Of a stretch of DNA of 64,000 nucleotides, positions 60,772 through 64,000 are shown in pieces (within the stretch, counting starts at the first letter, position 1; each line of letters begins with the position of its first letter). Origin of the DNA: Rhodoferax sp. GW822-FHT02A01 (GTDB lineage: Bacteria; Pseudomonadota; Gammaproteobacteria; Burkholderiales; Burkholderiaceae_C). The translations under genes were made by a program, and so were the position numbers. The stretch covers positions 62,001 through 126,000 of the forward strand of contig NZ_CP152376.1 of the NCBI RefSeq assembly GCF_038784515.1, given 5' to 3'. A model generated the notes under the pieces. It worked only from the letters and a program-made list of their open reading frames with translations, had not been told where the DNA came from and ran no database searches.

Positions 60772-61604
60772 ACCTGACGCAGGCCGTGCTGCATGGCCAG
60801 TCCCTGGGCATCGAGCGGCTGGAAGCGCAGATGTTGGTGCTGCATGCCCTGCAGCGCCCCACCAGCGACCGGGCCTGGCTGCTGGCGCATGGCAGTGACG
60901 AGCTCAGTGCGCAGACGCAAGACCGCGTGCACACCCTGGCGCAACGCCGCGCAAGCGGGGAGCCCATGGCCTATATCACCGGGCACAAGGAGTTCTACGG
61001 CCTGGATCTACGCGTGGACGCGCGCGTGCTGGACCCGCGCGCAGATACCGAAACCTTGGTGGATTGGGCTTTGGAGGTGATGGACGCCGGGCGCCCGGCT
61101 GGTGCTGAAATGCCCAGCGCCATCGACTTGGGCACCGGCAGCGGCGCCATTGCGCTGGCGCTGAAGCACCATCGCCCCCAATGGCAGATCCACGCGCTGG
61201 ACTTCAGCATGGACGCCCTGGCGGTGGCAGAGGGCAATGCAGCGCGACTGCAGCTTGCCGTTCACTTCCACAAGGGTTCCTGGCTGCAGAACGTGCAAGA
61301 ACGCTTTTCGCTGATTGTCTCCAACCCGCCGTATATCGCGGCACAGGATGCGCATCTGGCTGCGCTGACGCATGAACCCCTGCAGGCGTTGGTCAGTGGA
61401 GAGGACGGACTGGATGCAATCCGTACCATCGTTGCGCAATCGCCCACGCGTTTGCTGCCAGGCGGATGGCTGTTGCTGGAGCATGGCTATGACCAGGCCC
61501 CTGCCGTACGCACCCTGTTGCAAAATGCCGGCTTTCACAACGTCCAATCCCGCCGAGACCTGCCAGGCATTGAGCGCTGCAGCGGCGGCCAATGGCAGGC
61601 TTGA
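60768..61604 (+). CDS. prmC: release factor glutamine methyltransferase
   Basis: Methylates the Gln of the GGQ motif in RF1 and RF2 using SAM. The 278 residues have an N-terminal helical domain (about 1-75), SAM loop [14 protein letters not shown] and the substrate motif SNPPYIA, with LEHGYDQ near the end. The start is GTG within the GTGA overlap with prfA, so the enzyme is produced with its substrate. A GNAT gene begins 19 bases later, replacing the grxD gene often found here. Confidence 0.95.
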   Translation: MNLTQAVLHGQSLGIERLEAQMLVLHALQRPTSDRAWLLAHGSDELSAQTQDRVHTLAQRRASGEPMAYITGHKEFYGLDLRVDARVLDPRADTETLVDWALEVMDAGRPAGAEMPSAIDLGTGSGAIALALKHHRPQWQIHALDFSMDALAVAEGNAARLQLAVHFHKGSWLQNVQERFSLIVSNPPYIAAQDAHLAALTHEPLQALVSGEDGLDAIRTIVAQSPTRLLPGGWLLLEHGYDQAPAVRTLLQNAGFHNVQSRRDLPGIERCSGGQWQA

Positions 61605-61623
61605 ACAGAAAGCACACAACCCT

Positions 61624-62076
61624 ATGCAGACCATCAGTGTCCGGCTGGCAACGCCAGCTGATCTGGATACCGTAGCTCTTCTGTTCAATGGCTACCGGCA
61701 GTTCTACGAACAGCCGGATGATCTGGCGCTGGCCAGACGGTTCATTGGCGAGCGCATGGCCAAAGGGCAGTCCACCATCCTGATCGCCGAGGACGCCATG
61801 GGCACTGCACGGGGTTTCAGCCAGCTCTACCCAAGCTTCTGCTCGGTGATTGCAGCCCCGATTTATGTGCTGTATGACTTGTATGTGGCCCCGGGGGAAC
61901 GCAAGTCCGGCATGGGCAAAGCGCTGCTGCAGTTTGCGGCACAGTATGCGAGGCAACAGGGCGCTGCCCGCATGGACCTCACCACGGCGCGTAACAATCT
62001 GCCGGCGCAAGCGCTGTACGCATCCTTGGGCTGGCAGCTCGACGAAGTCTTCCTGGCCTACAACCTGAACCTTTGA
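61624..62076 (+). CDS. GNAT family N-acetyltransferase
   Basis: A 150-residue acetyltransferase fold: the N-terminal strand ISVRLATPADLDTVALLFNGY, the central LYDLYVAPGERKSGMGKALLQFA (acetyl-CoA pyrophosphate loop RKSGMGKA) and TTARNNLPAQALYASLGWQ near the end. Substrate unknown. ATG at 61624 gives MQTISVRL and is close to the prmC stop at 61604. A VOC-family gene converges after 28 bases. Confidence 0.85.
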   Translation: MQTISVRLATPADLDTVALLFNGYRQFYEQPDDLALARRFIGERMAKGQSTILIAEDAMGTARGFSQLYPSFCSVIAAPIYVLYDLYVAPGERKSGMGKALLQFAAQYARQQGAARMDLTTARNNLPAQALYASLGWQLDEVFLAYNLNL

Positions 62077-62104
62077 ACCTGCCTTCAGCTGCTACGCACG
62101 CCCA

Positions 62105-62506
62105 TCAGGGCACCGCTTCTTCGGCATGGCAGCACACACAGAGCTTGTTGCCGTCCAAGTCGCGGAAGTAAGCGCCATAGTAGTTGGCGTGGTACTGCGG
62201 CCTCAGGCCCGGCGCCCCTTCGCTGTGGACTCCTTGGGCTAAGGCGGTGGTATAGGTTTGGTCTACCACGGCCCTGGTGGGCGCCAGCAGAGCCACCATC
62301 TGGCCGTTGCCAGCCACATGGGGCTGCCCGTCGAAAGGTCTGCCAATCAGAAACAGTGGTCGCGCCTGGTGGGGCACCATCCAGCCAGCCCACGCTTTTT
62401 CGGGCTCACTGAACTTCAACACCCAACCCAACGCAGACAGCACCCGGTCGTAGAAGGCAAAGGCCCGGTCGAAGTCGGTAATGCCGATGTGCGTGTGGGA
62501 GATCAC
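62105..62506 (-). CDS. VOC family protein (glyoxalase/bleomycin resistance-like)
   Basis: A 133-residue protein with the two-module VOC fold. It starts [22 protein letters not shown], with His6 as a likely metal ligand, and has [22 protein letters not shown] near the end, where the closing Asp/Glu would be the last ligand. Members include glyoxalases, dioxygenases and resistance proteins; the substrate here is unknown. It overlaps leuA by 4 bases, so it is probably the last gene of a leuA transcript. Confidence 0.82.
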   Translation of the reverse strand: MISHTHIGITDFDRAFAFYDRVLSALGWVLKFSEPEKAWAGWMVPHQARPLFLIGRPFDGQPHVAGNGQMVALLAPTRAVVDQTYTTALAQGVHSEGAPGLRPQYHANYYGAYFRDLDGNKLCVCCHAEEAVP

Positions 62507-64000
62507 GCTACAGCCTCCTCCACCTTGTCGCGCGTGCTCTCGATCTGCAAGCCCAGCCGATTCACGCCGCTGACCAATGCCTTGAGCGAGGCCGTGACGA
62601 TGTTGCTGTCGAGTCCGACACCATAGCGCTCCGAGCGGGCACCAACGGCCGCCAACTCGATGAAAGCACAGGCCTGCGCATCGCCGGCATGCTGGCTGGC
62701 TTTGGTGGAGCGCTCTTCAAAGCTGCGCACCTGCACTTCCAGACCCGCGCTTTGCAGCGCATGCACGGCTGCGTCAATGGGGCCATTGCCCACACCTCTG
62801 AGCTGCACGGAACGCCCTTCCATGCTCAGTTGCAACTCGATGCCTTGCGCCGGTGTCTTGCCATGCCCGGCGACTTCAAACAGGTGGTGGCCCAGGTAAC
62901 GCACGCTGGCGTTGTCGGCGTCCAAATAGGTGGCATCGAACAGGCTCCAGATGTCCTGTGCCGTCATCTCACCGCCGTGGGTATCGGTGTAGCTCTGCAC
63001 TTCACTGGAGAACTCCACTTGCAGGCGGCGCGGCATGACCACGCCGTATTCCACCTCCATGAGATAGGCCACGCCGCCTTTGCCACTCTGGCTGTTGACG
63101 CGGATGACCGAGTCGTAGCTGCGCCCCAGGTCTGCTGGATCGATCGGCATGTAAGGCACATCCCAGATCGTGTCCTTCTTCTGCGCGGCAAGCCCCTTCT
63201 TGATGGCATCCTGGTGCGAACCGCTAAAGGCCGTGAAGACCAGATCGCCCACATAAGGGTGACGGGGATGGATGGGAAGCTGGTTGCAGTATTCCACCGT
63301 GCGCGCCACTGCATTGATGTCGGAAAAGTCCAGGCCAGGCGCCACGCCCTGCGTGTACAGATTGAGCGCCAACGTCACGATATCCACATTACCGGTACGC
63401 TCGCCATTGCCGAACAGGCAACCCTCCACCCGGTCGGCGCCAGCCAGCAAACCCAACTCGGCGGCAGCAACCGCAGTACCCCGGTCATTGTGCGGGTGCA
63501 GGCTCAGGACAATGCTGTCACGCCGTGCCAGATGGCGATGCATCCACTCGATCTGGTCTGCGTAGACATTGGGGGTTGCGCCTTCCACGGTGGCGGGCAG
63601 GTTGAGGATGACCTTGTTGGAAGGTGTTGCGCCCCATTCCGCCGTTACTGCATTGCAGATTTCGAGTGCGAATTCGGGCTCGGTACTGCTAAAGACCTCA
63701 GGGCTGTATTCCAACTGGAACTCCGTGCCCGGCTGCTGGGCCGCCAGCTCCTTGATGAGGCGCACCGACTGCACGGCCATTTCCACGACCTCGGCCTTCT
63801 GCATGCCAAAGACCACCTCACGGAACACGGGGGCAGTGGCGTTGTAGACGTGCACGATGGCGCGGCGTGCCCCTTGGAGGGACTCGAAAGTACGACGGAT
63901 CAGATGCTCGCGTGACTGGGTCAGGACTTCAATGGTCACATCCGCCGGAATGTGACCGCCCTCGATCAGGTTGCGTACGAAATCGAAGTCGGTCTGGGAC
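62503..64000 (-). CDS. leuA: 2-isopropylmalate synthase (5' partial)
   Basis: Condenses acetyl-CoA with 2-oxoisovalerate in the first step of leucine synthesis. About 500 codons are present, and the N-terminus lies beyond base 64000. Visible are [47 protein letters not shown] (cut here into the motif HPHNDRG), [26 protein letters not shown] and the C-terminal leucine-sensing regulatory domain from about 380. The form is the longer type also found in Actinobacteria and yeast, with the LeuA dimer domain. Feedback by leucine is expected from that domain. The stop overlaps the VOC start by 4 bases. Confidence 0.96.
   Translation of the reverse strand, partial: SQTDFDFVRNLIEGGHIPADVTIEVLTQSREHLIRRTFESLQGARRAIVHVYNATAPVFREVVFGMQKAEVVEMAVQSVRLIKELAAQQPGTEFQLEYSPEVFSSTEPEFALEICNAVTAEWGATPSNKVILNLPATVEGATPNVYADQIEWMHRHLARRDSIVLSLHPHNDRGTAVAAAELGLLAGADRVEGCLFGNGERTGNVDIVTLALNLYTQGVAPGLDFSDINAVARTVEYCNQLPIHPRHPYVGDLVFTAFSGSHQDAIKKGLAAQKKDTIWDVPYMPIDPADLGRSYDSVIRVNSQSGKGGVAYLMEVEYGVVMPRRLQVEFSSEVQSYTDTHGGEMTAQDIWSLFDATYLDADNASVRYLGHHLFEVAGHGKTPAQGIELQLSMEGRSVQLRGVGNGPIDAAVHALQSAGLEVQVRSFEERSTKASQHAGDAQACAFIELAAVGARSERYGVGLDSNIVTASLKALVSGVNRLGLQIESTRDKVEEAVA

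Overview
The window comes from a Burkholderiales bacterium, most likely a Comamonadaceae relative (Rhodoferax/Polaromonas/Acidovorax type). This is inferred from the GC-rich coding DNA, the DUF3460-scpA-panB-panC and secB/grxC/rhodanese|gpmA-S41 protease-moeB gene orders, the ubiJ-ubiB and ubiE genes for ubiquinone synthesis, and a tandem cyanophycin synthetase locus. Genes are packed tightly, often with 1-4 base overlaps. No gap between genes exceeds about 200 bases, and I found no tRNA, rRNA, CRISPR array, insertion sequence or prophage.

Region by region. 1-4575: the end of an adhesin/type I secretion locus, with a TolC-like protein fused to an OmpA-type peptidoglycan-binding domain, a secreted FecR-domain protein, and on the other strand a lipoprotein-lapG-lapD operon (periplasmic protease and degenerate c-di-GMP receptor). 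4676-7217: apbC and a patatin-like protein. 7333-12746: a signalling operon with an HD-GYP response regulator, an exported histidine phosphatase and a large hybrid kinase. 12816-20203: metG, two membrane transport genes, DUF3460, scpA, panB and panC. 20230-27953: the cyanophycin locus, with DUF1854 and an unusual ABC exporter divergent from a truncated CphA2-like protein and a complete CphA. 27968-33432: gpsA, secB, grxC and a rhodanese, then gpmA, an S41 protease and moeB. 33491-35109: a diguanylate cyclase overlapping a MinD/FlhG-like ATPase.

35134-51922 is a long minus-strand run: DUF429, a DMT permease, a BLUF photoreceptor next to folE, clsB/EEP/nudB, aspS, DUF502, fmdB, ubiB-ubiJ, a Tim44-domain protein, ubiE, DUF971 and a 1301-residue flavin/iron-sulfur oxidoreductase. 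52112-64000 holds ugpQ, the stress trio prkA-yeaH-spoVR, hemA-prfA-prmC, small GNAT and VOC genes and the C-terminal part of leuA (the gene runs off the window).

Working together: c-di-GMP is a recurring theme. LapD reads it, the HD-GYP protein should degrade it and the GGDEF protein should make it, so the window carries most of a biofilm switch. The most unusual region is the cyanophycin locus. It pairs a full synthetase with a second enzyme whose Mur-ligase half has lost its P-loop and last lobe, beside an exporter with extra N-terminal domains of unknown role.
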